A stretch of DNA of 64,000 nt from UBA7803 sp041395905 (GCA_041395905.1 JAWKZP010000008.1:62001-126000), one strand, 5' to 3'; numbered from the stretch's first letter, positions 36,121-44,814 are shown. Program-made: numbers and translations. Notes: generated by a model from the letters alone, not told the origin.

Positions 36121-36804
36121 ATGCCAGGAAGACTCGCCGGCAAGCGGGTGGTCCTCACCCAGGCCAACGACTACATGGGCCCGGCCACCATCGAGGTGTT
36201 CGAGGCGGAAGGCGCCACCGTGCTGCCAGACAGCCGCGATCTGACCCGGCCCGGTGCCTGCGAGGCGCTGATCGCCGAGGCGGGCCACGTGGACGTGCTG
36301 ATCGCCAATCTGGCATCGCCGAACTACACCGGCACCAGCGTCACGGACACCAGCGACGACATCTGGGCGAGCACGTTCGACCGGATGGTGCATCCGCTGC
36401 ACCGACTCACCCGTGCCGTGCTGCCGCAGATGATCGAGCGGCGCCGCGGCAAGATCGTGGTCTACGGCAGCGCGGTGGCACTCAAGGGGTTGAAGACGGT
36501 GAGCGCCTACAGCGCCGCGCGCGCGGCCCAGGTGGGCTACGTGCAGGCGGCGGGTGTCGAGGTGGCGCCGCACAACGTGCAGATCAATCTGATCGCCCAG
36601 AACTACGTGGAAAACCCCGTGTACTACCCACCCGCGCTGCGCGAGAAGGAATCGTTTCAGGCGTCGCTGCGCCGCCAGGTGCCGCTCGGGCGCCTCGCCA
36701 CTGCGCGCGAAGATGCCCAGTTCGCTCTGTTCCTGGCCGGTGACGAGAGCGACTTCTTCGTCGGCCAGGCCATTCCGTTCAGCGGCGGCTGGATTCAGCG
36801 CTGA
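36121..36804 (+). CDS. halohydrin-dehalogenase-like SDR-fold protein
   Basis: A 227-aa SDR-fold protein without the normal cofactor motif. Instead of TGxxxGIG it has T13-QAND-Y18-M-G20, the T-x4-(F/Y)-x-G anion-pocket motif of halohydrin dehalogenases. The active site is S117-x12-Y130-x3-R134 (Ser in VYGSAVAL, then VSAYSAARAAQ), where Arg replaces the SDR lysine. Further on, IAQNYVENPVYYPP resembles the halide-loop region GPNYL...PYFYP of HheC as I recall it. Such enzymes turn vicinal halohydrins into epoxides, and open epoxides with anions, without NAD(P). ATG at 36121 follows GGGAGACGG. Motif evidence is strong; activity is not proven. Confidence 0.82.
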   Translation: MPGRLAGKRVVLTQANDYMGPATIEVFEAEGATVLPDSRDLTRPGACEALIAEAGHVDVLIANLASPNYTGTSVTDTSDDIWASTFDRMVHPLHRLTRAVLPQMIERRRGKIVVYGSAVALKGLKTVSAYSAARAAQVGYVQAAGVEVAPHNVQINLIAQNYVENPVYYPPALREKESFQASLRRQVPLGRLATAREDAQFALFLAGDESDFFVGQAIPFSGGWIQR

Positions 36805-36950
36805 CGGCGGCAGGCCAGAACATGTTATAACTTTCGCCCTGATCACCGGGGAGGGAGACGCTGCCACCACGGCGCGGCGCGACGGCTGGTGCCTGCCTCC
36901 GCCCGGTGCTTCCGGGAAAGTTTCTGGAGCAATTGGATGGGGAACACACC

Positions 36951-38342
36951 ATGATGACGGGCGACGAGTACCGGAAGTCACTGGATGACGGCCGGGAAAC
37001 CTACTTCGAAGGTGAGCAGGTCTTCGACATAGCCAACCACCCGCTGCTGGGCATCACCGTCAACTCTGCAGCGGCGGGGTACGACCGCTTCTACGACCCG
37101 ACGCCCGGCGCCGTGGGCGCGTTCATGAAGGTGCCGAGCTCGGCAGCCGAGCTGCGCGAGCAGGTCGAGCTGCACGAGAGCGTCGACCTGCTGACCCACG
37201 TGACCTACGCCTCCATCATGACGCTGCTGACCGCGGCCGACCGGATCGAAAGCGTGCTGCCCGAAAACGCCGCGCGGATCCGCGCCTACGTCAAGGATGC
37301 GCAGCAGCGTGACATCCGCATGACCCAGTGCATCACCGACTCCAAGGGCGACCGCAGCCGGCGGCCGAGCAATCAGGACGACCCCGATCAGTACGTGCGC
37401 ATCGTCGAGCGGCGCGACGACGGCATCGTGATTCGCGGTGCCAAGCTGCACATCTCCGCGGCCTCCATGGGCCACGAGCTGATGACCATTCCGACCAAAT
37501 CCATGAAGGCCGGTGAGGACGACTACTCCGTCGCCTGCATGGTGCCGGTGAACGCCCCGGGCGTGAAGATCATCAACACCACGTACGCGCCACGGCACGA
37601 AGACACGCGCGACTTTCCAATCTCGGGGCGACACCACACGCCGGAAGGATTCGTGATCTTCGACGACGTGTTTGTGCCGAAGGAGCGTGTGTTTCTGGAC
37701 GGCAATCCGGAGCTGGCGGGCGTGTTCGCCCATTCGCTGGGGTTATGGGAACGTCTGGGCGGCCTGTCCTCCATGGCCACCCGGTTCGACGCGCTGGTGG
37801 GCTTCGCCCAGCTGATCTCGGAAGCCAACGGTCTGGACCGGGTCAGCCACATCCGCGAGAAGATCTCGGAGATGCTGATCAACGCGACCCTGATCCGCGC
37901 CACCCTCGAGGCGGCCATAGAGAACTGCAAGATCACCTCCGACGGGGCGGCATTCCCGGACGAGCTGTACACCAACGCCGGCAAATACCACGGCGCGGCC
38001 AATTGGTCGCTGATGGTGCGGCACCTGCACGACATCGGCGGCGGCAGCATCCTCACCGCACCGAGCATCGCCGACATGGAGAACGAACGCGTCGGCCACC
38101 TGGCGCGCAAGTACATGGGTACCACCCAGGCCGTGGACGGTCTGTACCGTACCCGCCTGTTTCACGCCATGCGAGACCTCACGGCGGACGCCCTGGGCGG
38201 CTGGAATGCGGTGACCAACATTCAGGCCGGCGGGGGGTTGTACGCTCAGCGCATCGTGTCGCGCCTGCACTACGACATGGAGCATGCCAAGCAGGTGGCA
38301 CTGAAGACCGCACACATGGACGAATACATCGGACAGGTGTGA
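36951..38342 (+). CDS. HpaB / 4-hydroxybutyryl-CoA dehydratase superfamily flavoprotein
   Basis: A 463-aa protein with the superfamily core TDSKGDRSRRPSNQDDPDQYV, RIVERRDDGIVIRGAKLHIS and FDDVFVPKERVFLDGNPELA. Two branches exist: FAD-dependent phenol hydroxylases (HpaB) and [4Fe-4S] 4-hydroxybutyryl-CoA dehydratases. The Cys pair and the later His/Cys cluster ligands of the dehydratases are missing (VDLLTHVTYAS and FAHSLGLWERLGG at those places), so an iron-sulfur dehydratase is unlikely; a flavin hydroxylase or isomerase fits better. I chose the ATG at 36951 after a TGGGGAA site. It is 146 bp downstream of the HHDH-like gene. Confidence 0.82.
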   Translation: MMTGDEYRKSLDDGRETYFEGEQVFDIANHPLLGITVNSAAAGYDRFYDPTPGAVGAFMKVPSSAAELREQVELHESVDLLTHVTYASIMTLLTAADRIESVLPENAARIRAYVKDAQQRDIRMTQCITDSKGDRSRRPSNQDDPDQYVRIVERRDDGIVIRGAKLHISAASMGHELMTIPTKSMKAGEDDYSVACMVPVNAPGVKIINTTYAPRHEDTRDFPISGRHHTPEGFVIFDDVFVPKERVFLDGNPELAGVFAHSLGLWERLGGLSSMATRFDALVGFAQLISEANGLDRVSHIREKISEMLINATLIRATLEAAIENCKITSDGAAFPDELYTNAGKYHGAANWSLMVRHLHDIGGGSILTAPSIADMENERVGHLARKYMGTTQAVDGLYRTRLFHAMRDLTADALGGWNAVTNIQAGGGLYAQRIVSRLHYDMEHAKQVALKTAHMDEYIGQV

Positions 38343-38356
38343 GGTGGCGATACGTC

Positions 38357-38385
38357 TTGTCACGGATACTGTATATATATACAGT
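38357..38385 (+). promoter_or_regulatory. promoter covered by a perfect LexA-type palindrome
   Basis: ACTGTATATATATACAGT at 38368-38385 is a perfect 18-bp palindrome that contains CTGT-N8-ACAG and matches the gammaproteobacterial LexA (SOS box) consensus. A -35 TTGTCA at 38357-38362 with 17-bp spacing puts a -10 TACAGT at 38380-38385, so the box covers the spacer and -10. It lies 58 bp before the small HTH-like gene at 38444 and 26 bp after the HpaB-like stop. An autoregulatory site for that small protein is the alternative. Confidence 0.7.
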
Positions 38386-38443
38386 CTTTTGCCCGTCACG
38401 AGCCGGCGCGCGGGCGCATCGGCGGACGCATTGAGGCAGAAGG

Positions 38444-38704
38444 GTGAGCAACGAAACGTTCCGGTTGCGGCCGCTGCACCGGCAGCGGCGCGGTCGGCAC
38501 AGACAGGTCCGGGTGCTGAATCAGACGGAGCTGAGCGCACTGCTCGGGGTAACGCCGGAGGTGCTCAAGGAGCGCCTCGATCAGCTCGGCTGGCGCTACC
38601 ACGAGGACAGCACCGGCCAGCTGTGGGCGACGCCGCAAGGCAACCTGTCAGGCGTCCCGCCGGACGAGGGGCCACGCGGCCACCCCGACGGGCACCGGGG
38701 CTGA
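38444..38704 (+). CDS. small HTH-like protein
   Basis: An 86-aa basic protein with no firm family. Residues about 25-63 (RVLNQTELSALLGVTPEVLK, ERLDQLGWRYHEDSTGQLWA) read as a helix-turn-helix followed by a short wing, similar in style to AlpA-like or MerR-like small DNA-binding proteins. Both ends are rich in Arg, Pro and Gly and look disordered. It starts at GTG 38444 after AGGCAGAAGG; its TGA overlaps the ATG of the PQQ gene (TGATG), a coupling signal. The LexA-type box lies just upstream. Confidence 0.62.
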   Translation: MSNETFRLRPLHRQRRGRHRQVRVLNQTELSALLGVTPEVLKERLDQLGWRYHEDSTGQLWATPQGNLSGVPPDEGPRGHPDGHRG

Positions 38705-40551
38705 TGGGGACAGCGGCGCTGCTGCTCGCTTTCCTGATCTCGACCGCGGCACCGGCAGGCGCCGCTGAAGGCGGTCCCGGTCGCGCCCTGTTCGACGCCC
38801 ATTGCGGCACCTGCCATGCCGATGCGGGCAGCGAGCGCGGCGGGCCCAGCCTGCTGGCCATGCGGCAGATGAACGCAGCGCAGCTCGAGTTCACGCTCAC
38901 GCGCGGCAAGATGCGCGAGCAGGCCAGTGGCCTCAATCAAGCCGAGCGGCTGGCACTGATGAGCTATCTGAGCGCCAACGCTGCGGAAGGCGGCTACCGG
39001 GCCCCTGCAGGCGCCTATTGCGCACCGGGGAAACCCATCGACCTGCAGCAGGTACGGGTCGGCAGCTGGGGGCTCGACGAGCACAACAGTCGCTATCAGC
39101 CCCCCTCGCGCACCCGAATCGATGCCCGCAACGTCGGCGACCTGACGCTCGCCTGGACGTTCGGGCTGCCAGGCGCCACCGACGCGCGTTCGCAGCCGGT
39201 GATCACCGCCGACACTGTGTTCGTGCTGTCTCCCCCCGGCAACCTGTTCGCGCTGGACCGCGCCAGCGGCTGCATCAAGTGGCAATACGACAGCGACGTG
39301 CCGCTGCGCACCTCGTTGAGCCTGGGGATGGCCGGCGACGTCCCGGCGCTGTTCTTCGGCGACTTCACCGCCACTGCCCACGCGGTCGCGGCCGCTACCG
39401 GTGAGCTGCTCTGGCGCAAACCGCTCGGCCAGTACGATACCTCGACGCTGACCGGAGCCATGGTGCCGCTGGACGACACCCTGCTGGTCCCGCTGTCGAG
39501 CTTCGAGGTGGTGGTGGCCGCCAATCCGGAGTACGAGTGCTGCAAATCCCACGGCGTGCTGTACCGGCTCGACGCCGCCAGCGGCCAGCCGATCTGGGCC
39601 CGACATACCACCGATGCCGCGCAGCCCACATACAAGAGCAGCGCCGGCGTGCAGCAATGGGGGCCATCGGGCGTGCCGATCTGGAGCACGCCCACCATCG
39701 ATCGCAAGCGCGGGCTGGTCTACGTCGGCACCGGGGAGAACAGCTCCTCCCCCGCCACCGAGCTGTCGGACGCCATCATCGCGATCGAGCTCGCGACGGG
39801 AGCGATCCGCTGGTCGTACCAGGCCACCGCCAACGACGCCTGGAACGGCGCCTGCGGCCGCCGGCAGGGGCCCAACTGCCCGCGCGAGAACGGACCGGAT
39901 TTCGACTTCGGTGCAGCGCCGATCCTGGCGCGCACGCGTGATGGCCGCGAGCTCGTGCTCGCCGGACAGAAGTCGGGCGTGGTGCACGCGCTCGACCCGG
40001 ACACCGGCAAGCTGCTCTGGCAGACGCGTCTGAGTGACGGCACCGCGCTCGGTGGCGTGCACTGGGGCATGGCCCTGGCCGGAGAGCGGTTGTTCGTGCC
40101 CATCGCCGATCCGGAGCGACCCGGCTTCACCGCCCGGCCCGGCGTGTACGCGCTGGATACGGCGACCGGGGCGGTACTCTGGTCACACAAGGCGGAACGC
40201 GGGTGCGAAACCGACGCCCAGACCTATTACGGTCGCACCGAACCCTGGCCGGACTGCAGCTTTCCTTACGGCTACTCCGCCGCTGCCACGGCCACCGACG
40301 ATCTGGTGTTTGCGGCCGCACTCAACGGTAAGGTACGCGCCTTCGACGCCGCGACCGGCACCCTGGCCTGGGAGTACGATACCCTGCGCCCGTTCGACGC
40401 CGTCAACGGTGAGCCCACCCATGGCGGCGCCATCGACAACGCCGGCGTGCAGCTGGCCGACGACATGCTGTTCGTTCAGTCCGGCTACGGATCCTTCGGC
40501 CAGCTGCCCGGCAACGCGCTGCTGGCATTCAGAGTAACGAGCCATGATTGA
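38704..40551 (+). CDS. PQQ-dependent dehydrogenase with N-terminal cytochrome c domain
   Basis: A 615-aa secreted quinohemoprotein. A signal peptide (MGTAALLLAFLISTAAPAGA) is followed by a c-type heme site, Cys34-x2-Cys37-His38 (HCGTCHADAG), then a PQQ beta-propeller with repeats such as LFALDRASGCIKWQYDSD, YRLDAASGQPIWARH, IAIELATGAIRWSYQ and HALDPDTGKLLWQT. A heme domain before the propeller is the order of polyvinyl-alcohol-dehydrogenase-like enzymes, not of methanol dehydrogenase. It should oxidise an alcohol in the periplasm. It starts on the stop codon of the small HTH-like gene and overlaps the MaoC-like gene by 8 bp. Confidence 0.88.
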   Translation: MGTAALLLAFLISTAAPAGAAEGGPGRALFDAHCGTCHADAGSERGGPSLLAMRQMNAAQLEFTLTRGKMREQASGLNQAERLALMSYLSANAAEGGYRAPAGAYCAPGKPIDLQQVRVGSWGLDEHNSRYQPPSRTRIDARNVGDLTLAWTFGLPGATDARSQPVITADTVFVLSPPGNLFALDRASGCIKWQYDSDVPLRTSLSLGMAGDVPALFFGDFTATAHAVAAATGELLWRKPLGQYDTSTLTGAMVPLDDTLLVPLSSFEVVVAANPEYECCKSHGVLYRLDAASGQPIWARHTTDAAQPTYKSSAGVQQWGPSGVPIWSTPTIDRKRGLVYVGTGENSSSPATELSDAIIAIELATGAIRWSYQATANDAWNGACGRRQGPNCPRENGPDFDFGAAPILARTRDGRELVLAGQKSGVVHALDPDTGKLLWQTRLSDGTALGGVHWGMALAGERLFVPIADPERPGFTARPGVYALDTATGAVLWSHKAERGCETDAQTYYGRTEPWPDCSFPYGYSAAATATDDLVFAAALNGKVRAFDAATGTLAWEYDTLRPFDAVNGEPTHGGAIDNAGVQLADDMLFVQSGYGSFGQLPGNALLAFRVTSHD

Positions 40552-40987
40552 CGTAGAAGAATTGAAGAGCCGGTTTCTGAACCTGGAGTTCGACACCAAG
40601 GAATTCGTGATAGAGCCCGACAACGCGCTCACCGTGGCGCGCATGATCGGCGAGACCCTGCCCGAATTCACCGACCCCGGGCACCCGCAGTTTCAGGCGA
40701 CTCCCTCCATTCTCGGCAGCCTGGCGTCGGGCCGGCGCCTGCCCATCGATTTTCCCAAGCTGGGCGGCATTCCCATGGACGGGGGCAAGGCCGTGACCGT
40801 GCTCAAGCCGGTGCGGCCCGGCGCTCCGCTCACCGGGCGTACGCATCTGCACGACATCTACGCCAAGAGCGGCCGCTCCGGACGCATGATCTTTCTCGTG
40901 CAGCGCATGGAGATCTACGACCAGAGCGGCGAACACGTCGCCACCAACGATTCGCGCATGGTGATCAGAGAGAGGCCTGAGGCATGA
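40544..40987 (+). CDS. MaoC-like hydratase, N-terminal (FAS1-type) hotdog half
   Basis: A 147-aa hotdog-fold protein: FVIEPDNALTVARMIGETLP, ATPSILGSLASGRRLPID, AVTVLKPVRPGAPLTGRTHL and GRMIFLVQRMEIYDQSG. This is the MaoC N-terminal domain pattern seen in two-domain (R)-hydratases and in 3-methylfumaryl-CoA or steroid-side-chain hydratase heterodimers. It overlaps the PQQ gene by 8 bp and the next hotdog gene by 4 bp (ATGA). The two halves most likely pair as one enoyl-CoA hydratase; this half usually has the structural, not the catalytic, role. Confidence 0.82.
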   Translation: MIDVEELKSRFLNLEFDTKEFVIEPDNALTVARMIGETLPEFTDPGHPQFQATPSILGSLASGRRLPIDFPKLGGIPMDGGKAVTVLKPVRPGAPLTGRTHLHDIYAKSGRSGRMIFLVQRMEIYDQSGEHVATNDSRMVIRERPEA

Positions 40988-41400
40988 CCGTCAGCAGCAT
41001 CCACGACGTGGAGTTCGGCACCGAGCTCGAGCCCTTCCTCCCCGACACCTCGCTGACGGCGGTGCGGCCGTTCGCCCATGCGGTGGGCTGGGGCGGCGGC
41101 CGCTTCGAGGACCACGACCGGGCCCGCAAGGAGGGCCTGCCGGGCGCGCTGGTACCCGGCATCATGACCATGGGCTTTTTCACCACCATGATTCACCGCT
41201 GGGCACCTACGGCAAAGGTCGAGCGCATCGATACCGTGTTCCGCGCGCCGCTGCTGGCCGACGAGCCCTGCCATCTGAGCGCCGTGGTCACGGACGTGGA
41301 CGAGGCGTCGGGCAGCGTTGAGCTCGACCTGTCGGCCAGGAACGCTGCCGGCGAGACCCGGGTATTCGGCACGGCGACGGTGCGTCTGCCGAAGGGCTGA
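40984..41400 (+). CDS. MaoC-like hydratase, second hotdog half
   Basis: A 138-aa hotdog protein: VRPFAHAVGWGGGRFEDHDR, LPGALVPGIMTMGFFTTM and ERIDTVFRAPLLADEP. It begins with a four-base overlap on the first half and so is expected to form a heterodimer with it. The hydratase-2 motif (D-x4-H) is not clear here, since WGGGRFEDHD takes its place; catalytic ability is therefore unproven. Split pairs of this sort are known from actinobacterial cholesterol side-chain degradation. It ends the rightward unit that starts at the LexA-type box and is convergent with the carotenoid oxygenase. Confidence 0.82.
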   Translation: MTVSSIHDVEFGTELEPFLPDTSLTAVRPFAHAVGWGGGRFEDHDRARKEGLPGALVPGIMTMGFFTTMIHRWAPTAKVERIDTVFRAPLLADEPCHLSAVVTDVDEASGSVELDLSARNAAGETRVFGTATVRLPKG

Positions 41401-41480
41401 GCCTGCGTCCGTCGAGCCGGACACAGACCCGACTCCTGGCGCGGGTGGCGCGACGCCGTGCGCGCCGCGCCGGCCCCGGG

Positions 41481-42887
41481 TCAGTCGTTGTACTTCCAGT
41501 TACCGTGGAACCCGAACGGCACGCGATGCGGCAGTTCCACCGTGGCAATGGGGCCGCGATCCACCGCGCCGGCATCGAACACCGCCAGATCGCTGCGGTT
41601 CTCGCTGCCCCGATACACCACGCTGAGCAGGTAGCCGTCGCCTTCGGCCGCGTCAGGCGCGCGCGGCACGAACACCGGCTCGCCCGTGGCATCGCCGGAG
41701 GGCAGCTCGTAGAGCGAGCGCGAGCCGGTGGCGAAATCGTGGTGCGCAATGGCGTTGAAGCCCTGGCCGCCGTTACGGATGGTGGAGGCGCCGTAGTAGC
41801 CGTGGCGATAGCCGAGCCCGGCAAAGCGCTCGTCGAGGCGAGGGAACTCGCCGGTAATGTCGTCCAGATAGCGCCGCTGCACGCCGCGTGAGTTGTCACC
41901 CAGATCGATCACCCATTCGCACAGGCGCGCGTTGGCTTTCTCGGGATCAGGCGCGCTGCCGTCTGCGTGGGGGAACAGGGGCGCCTCCTCGAACTGCATG
42001 ACGTGGCACACCACCCGGTTGCCGTCCGTGTAGGCGTTCATGGGGTGGAACACGTAGCAGGGATCGGTCTCGAACCAGCGGATGTCTTCGACACTGCCGT
42101 CGCGGCGCATGACGCCGATGGACGTGGGCTTGTCGGGCTCCCAGGCGAACGGCGGCTCGCCCTTCATGGCCCGCTCGAGGCTGCCGGTCAGCGGGAAGAT
42201 GGGAAAGATCACGTGCTCGTCGGTGGTGATGAAGTCGTGCACCATGCTGGCATAGGGCGCCTGGAAGCGCTCCGAACGGGTCAGCACGCCGTTGCGATCG
42301 ACCACCTGATAGCTCATGCCGGCACCGAACGGGCCGTCGACCATGTAGCCGAAGAACAGCATCTCGCCGGTCTTCGGATCCATCTTCGGGTGCGCGGTCA
42401 TGGGGCCTTCGAGGCGGCCGTCGAACTTCCACGCACCCAGGCTCTCGAGCGTGCGCGGATCGAGCTCGAACGGCGCGTGGCCCTCCTCCAGAGCCAGCAG
42501 CCGGTTGCCGTGCCAGACGATGTTCGTGTTGGCGAGGCCGTCTTCCTCGATGCCGGCCACCGAAGGATCGTTGACCATCGGGTTGAAATAGTTCATGAGC
42601 GCCCGGTGCGCCGCATGCTCGAGCTTCCACTTCACCGTGCGCACCCAGCGGTTGCGGTAGCTGACCCGACCGTCCCGAATGCGGAACATGTGCACCATGC
42701 CGTCACCACCGAACCAGTGGTGCCCCCCTTGCGGCGGGAACTGGGGATCGGGACCGTTGCGGTAGTAGGTGACGTCGAGATCCCGCGGCAGCTCGCCGCG
42801 TACGATGGCGTCGTCGAGATCACACTCCATGCGCAGCGGTGCGAAGTTGCCGCGCAGCTGCGGATGGTTCGGAAAGGGTGTCGTCAT
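41481..42887 (-). CDS. carotenoid-cleavage-oxygenase family protein
   Basis: A 468-aa seven-bladed-propeller iron oxygenase. The four iron His ligands are visible: His166 (MTAHPKMD), His217 (SMVHDFITT), His281 (YVFHPMNAY) and His461 (PFGFHGNW). Members cleave C=C bonds in carotenoids, stilbenes or lignin-type phenylpropenes. No carotenoid-synthesis gene is near, so an apocarotenoid, stilbene or isoeugenol-like substrate is more plausible (inference). The gene precedes the frameshifted M48 protease gene's end by 18 bp in the opposite sense of transcription order. Confidence 0.92.
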   Translation of the reverse strand: MTTPFPNHPQLRGNFAPLRMECDLDDAIVRGELPRDLDVTYYRNGPDPQFPPQGGHHWFGGDGMVHMFRIRDGRVSYRNRWVRTVKWKLEHAAHRALMNYFNPMVNDPSVAGIEEDGLANTNIVWHGNRLLALEEGHAPFELDPRTLESLGAWKFDGRLEGPMTAHPKMDPKTGEMLFFGYMVDGPFGAGMSYQVVDRNGVLTRSERFQAPYASMVHDFITTDEHVIFPIFPLTGSLERAMKGEPPFAWEPDKPTSIGVMRRDGSVEDIRWFETDPCYVFHPMNAYTDGNRVVCHVMQFEEAPLFPHADGSAPDPEKANARLCEWVIDLGDNSRGVQRRYLDDITGEFPRLDERFAGLGYRHGYYGASTIRNGGQGFNAIAHHDFATGSRSLYELPSGDATGEPVFVPRAPDAAEGDGYLLSVVYRGSENRSDLAVFDAGAVDRGPIATVELPHRVPFGFHGNWKYND

Positions 42888-42905
42888 GGTTGTCTCCCGG
42901 GGTTG

Positions 42906-44498
42906 TCAGGGTTCGGCGCGGGCGCTCAGTACGGTCGCCCGGGCGTCAACGAAATCGGCAGCCTGGTCCGTCACCAGCACGCGCTGTAACGTCCCCGGCT
43001 GCACGCGTTCCAGAGTTCGAGTTACGCTGCGCACGCGGCCGGCGGCATCCATGGCATCAACGCGCACCTGCACGCCGTACAACGTGGCCGACGTAGGGTT
43101 GCCGACTTCCAGCAGCAAGCGCCCGGCGCTGTCGCGGCTCACCGCCGCCTGCACGTAGCGGCCCGGCTGCCGCGCCACATCGAGCCGCAGCGCGTTGGCC
43201 CGTGCCGCCTCGCCCGCCGCGTCACCGGATCCTCCGGCCTCCTGGTAATAGCGCAGCGCAGCGGCCGTGTCGCCTTCTGCTTCGGCGATGCGGCCGAGCT
43301 CGTTGTAGGCCACCGAGGTCGGCAGCAGCTCGACCGAATGATTCAGATCGCTCTTGGCCGCGCTGCGCTCACCGTCGCGGGAATTGGCGATGCCGCGGCC
43401 GAGATAGTAGGCGAAATACTCGGGATCCCGCTCGATGGCGCGCTGATAGTTGGTACGGGCATCGCCGTAGCGCTTCTGAGCCAGGCGGATGTCGCCGCGA
43501 AGCCCGTGAAACTGTGCCTCCGCGGGCTGCCCGGCCAGCGCGACCCCCACCAGCCGTTCCGCCTCCTTGTAGTCGTCTTTCGCCAGCGCCTTGCAGGCAT
43601 CGTCGGCGTGCCCAGCAGGCGTCGGCATCCTGCTTGAGCTGGCGCATGGCGTTCTGATAGGCATCGGCACCGAACTCGCCGTGGTGCTTGGCCCTCTGCC
43701 CGCAGCTGGCGGCCAGCTGTCGATTGTTCGCGACCCGCTCGGCCGACGGCGGGTGGCTGGCGAACAACCCCTCGACTGATTCGACTCGCGCCCCTCGGAC
43801 AGCTTGACGAAGAGGTTTCCTGCAGGGTGACCACGGCGCCAAGGTCGTAGCCCGGCCTTCGCCATGTAGCGGGTGCCGTAGTAGTCGGCTTCGCGCTCGG
43901 CGTCGCGACCGTGCTTCTGATTGATGAGCTGCGCACCGTCTGCGCCATCCCCACCACCGTGCCCCCGAGCTCAGTGCCCTGGGTGCCGATGGCCAGAGCC
44001 ACCGAGCCCGATCTGGGCAAGGCAGCCCACGCTCCATGGTCTTGGCGCCGTGGCGGGCGGCCCGCGTGCACGATCTCGTGGCCGAGCACCGCAGCCGCTC
44101 CGCCTCCGTTGCGCAGCTCCACCAGAAACCCCGGTTCACCGCCAGCTTGCCGCCGGGCAGTGCCCAGGCGTTGGGCACAAGGTTGTTCAGCACCACGAAC
44201 TCATGGGGCAGCTGGCGGTCGCTCTGGCTTGGCCAGGCGGTTGCCCACCTGCTGCACGTAGGCGGCAACCTTCGGGTCCACCAGATATCGCCCGCCCTGC
44301 ATCTGCTTGGGACGGCACGCCATTGCTGCCGATGCCGATTTCCTGCTCGGTGGAGACCAGCGCTATCTCGCTCTGGCCCGTAACCGGATTGACGACGCAA
44401 CCCGCCACCGCCAGGACCACCAGCACGACCAGCCCCGGGAGCCGGCAAGAACCCCGGCGAAGGCGGCGGCGCGGGCCCGAAAACGCTTCGTTGTTCAT
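42906..44498 (-). pseudogene. M48 metalloprotease with TPR domain (BepA/LoiP-like), broken by frameshifts
   Basis: The reading is spread over all three leftward frames. A lipoprotein signal (LVVLVVLAVAGC with VVNPVTGQSE) starts at 44498, followed in other frames by LPHEFVVLNNLVPNAWALPG, the zinc motif AVLGHEIVHA (HExxH), LAIGTQGTELGGTVVGMAQT, then ASHPPSAERVANN and a C-terminal TPR part DDYKEAERLVGVALAG to 42906. Joined, it gives a normal M48 outer-membrane-quality-control protease with its TPR tail. At least six small indels are needed. The last 250 residues are in one frame. Either sequence errors or recent decay. Confidence 0.78.
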
Positions 44499-44619
44499 GC
44501 CCTGATACTACCCCGACTGAACCCGACTGTGACGACGATTCTCTTACAAGATCGAACGTTTGCGCAGCCCGTGGCTGTTAGATTGCTCCCAACTACGGTC
44601 ATCCCGGGCGCATCGCATC

Positions 44620-44814
44620 ATGAGCAGTAACGAGACCCTGCGGGACATTCAGGCCAGCATTGCTTCGCTGGATGCGGAATATCAGCGCCGCGTGCAGGCG
44701 GGCCAGAACGGCAGCCGGCCGTTGCCCGCCTCCGTAGCCCGCGCCTACCGCCTGGCAATCTCCCGGCAGTACGACCAGCTGCAGAAGCTCAAGGGCCAGG
44801 ACGGACCCCGCTAG
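44620..44814 (+). CDS. small hypothetical protein
   Basis: A 64-aa predicted soluble helical protein starting MSSNETLRDIQASIASLDAE and ending YDQLQKLKGQDGPR. No family recognised. It follows the divergent M48 gene, and the upstream TTGATCG/TTAGATT-like AT-rich stretch at about 44550-44585 may be its promoter. The amino-acid composition (heptad-like Leu/Ile) would allow a short coiled coil. It lies inside the indel-rich tract, so its limits could be affected. Confidence 0.5.
   Translation: MSSNETLRDIQASIASLDAEYQRRVQAGQNGSRPLPASVARAYRLAISRQYDQLQKLKGQDGPR

Noticed and set aside
36824..36831. GTTATAAC before the HpaB-like gene as a third operator of the second TetR
   Set aside because: Only a half-site with the wrong spacing to any second arm; it may simply be a -10 element.
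36951..38342. annotation as 4-hydroxybutyryl-CoA dehydratase
   Set aside because: The cysteine and histidine ligands of its [4Fe-4S] cluster are missing.
41430..41480. GC-rich inverted repeats between the MaoC and carotenoid oxygenase genes as a terminator
   Set aside because: Short arms, long loop and no T-tract; cannot be separated from general GC richness.
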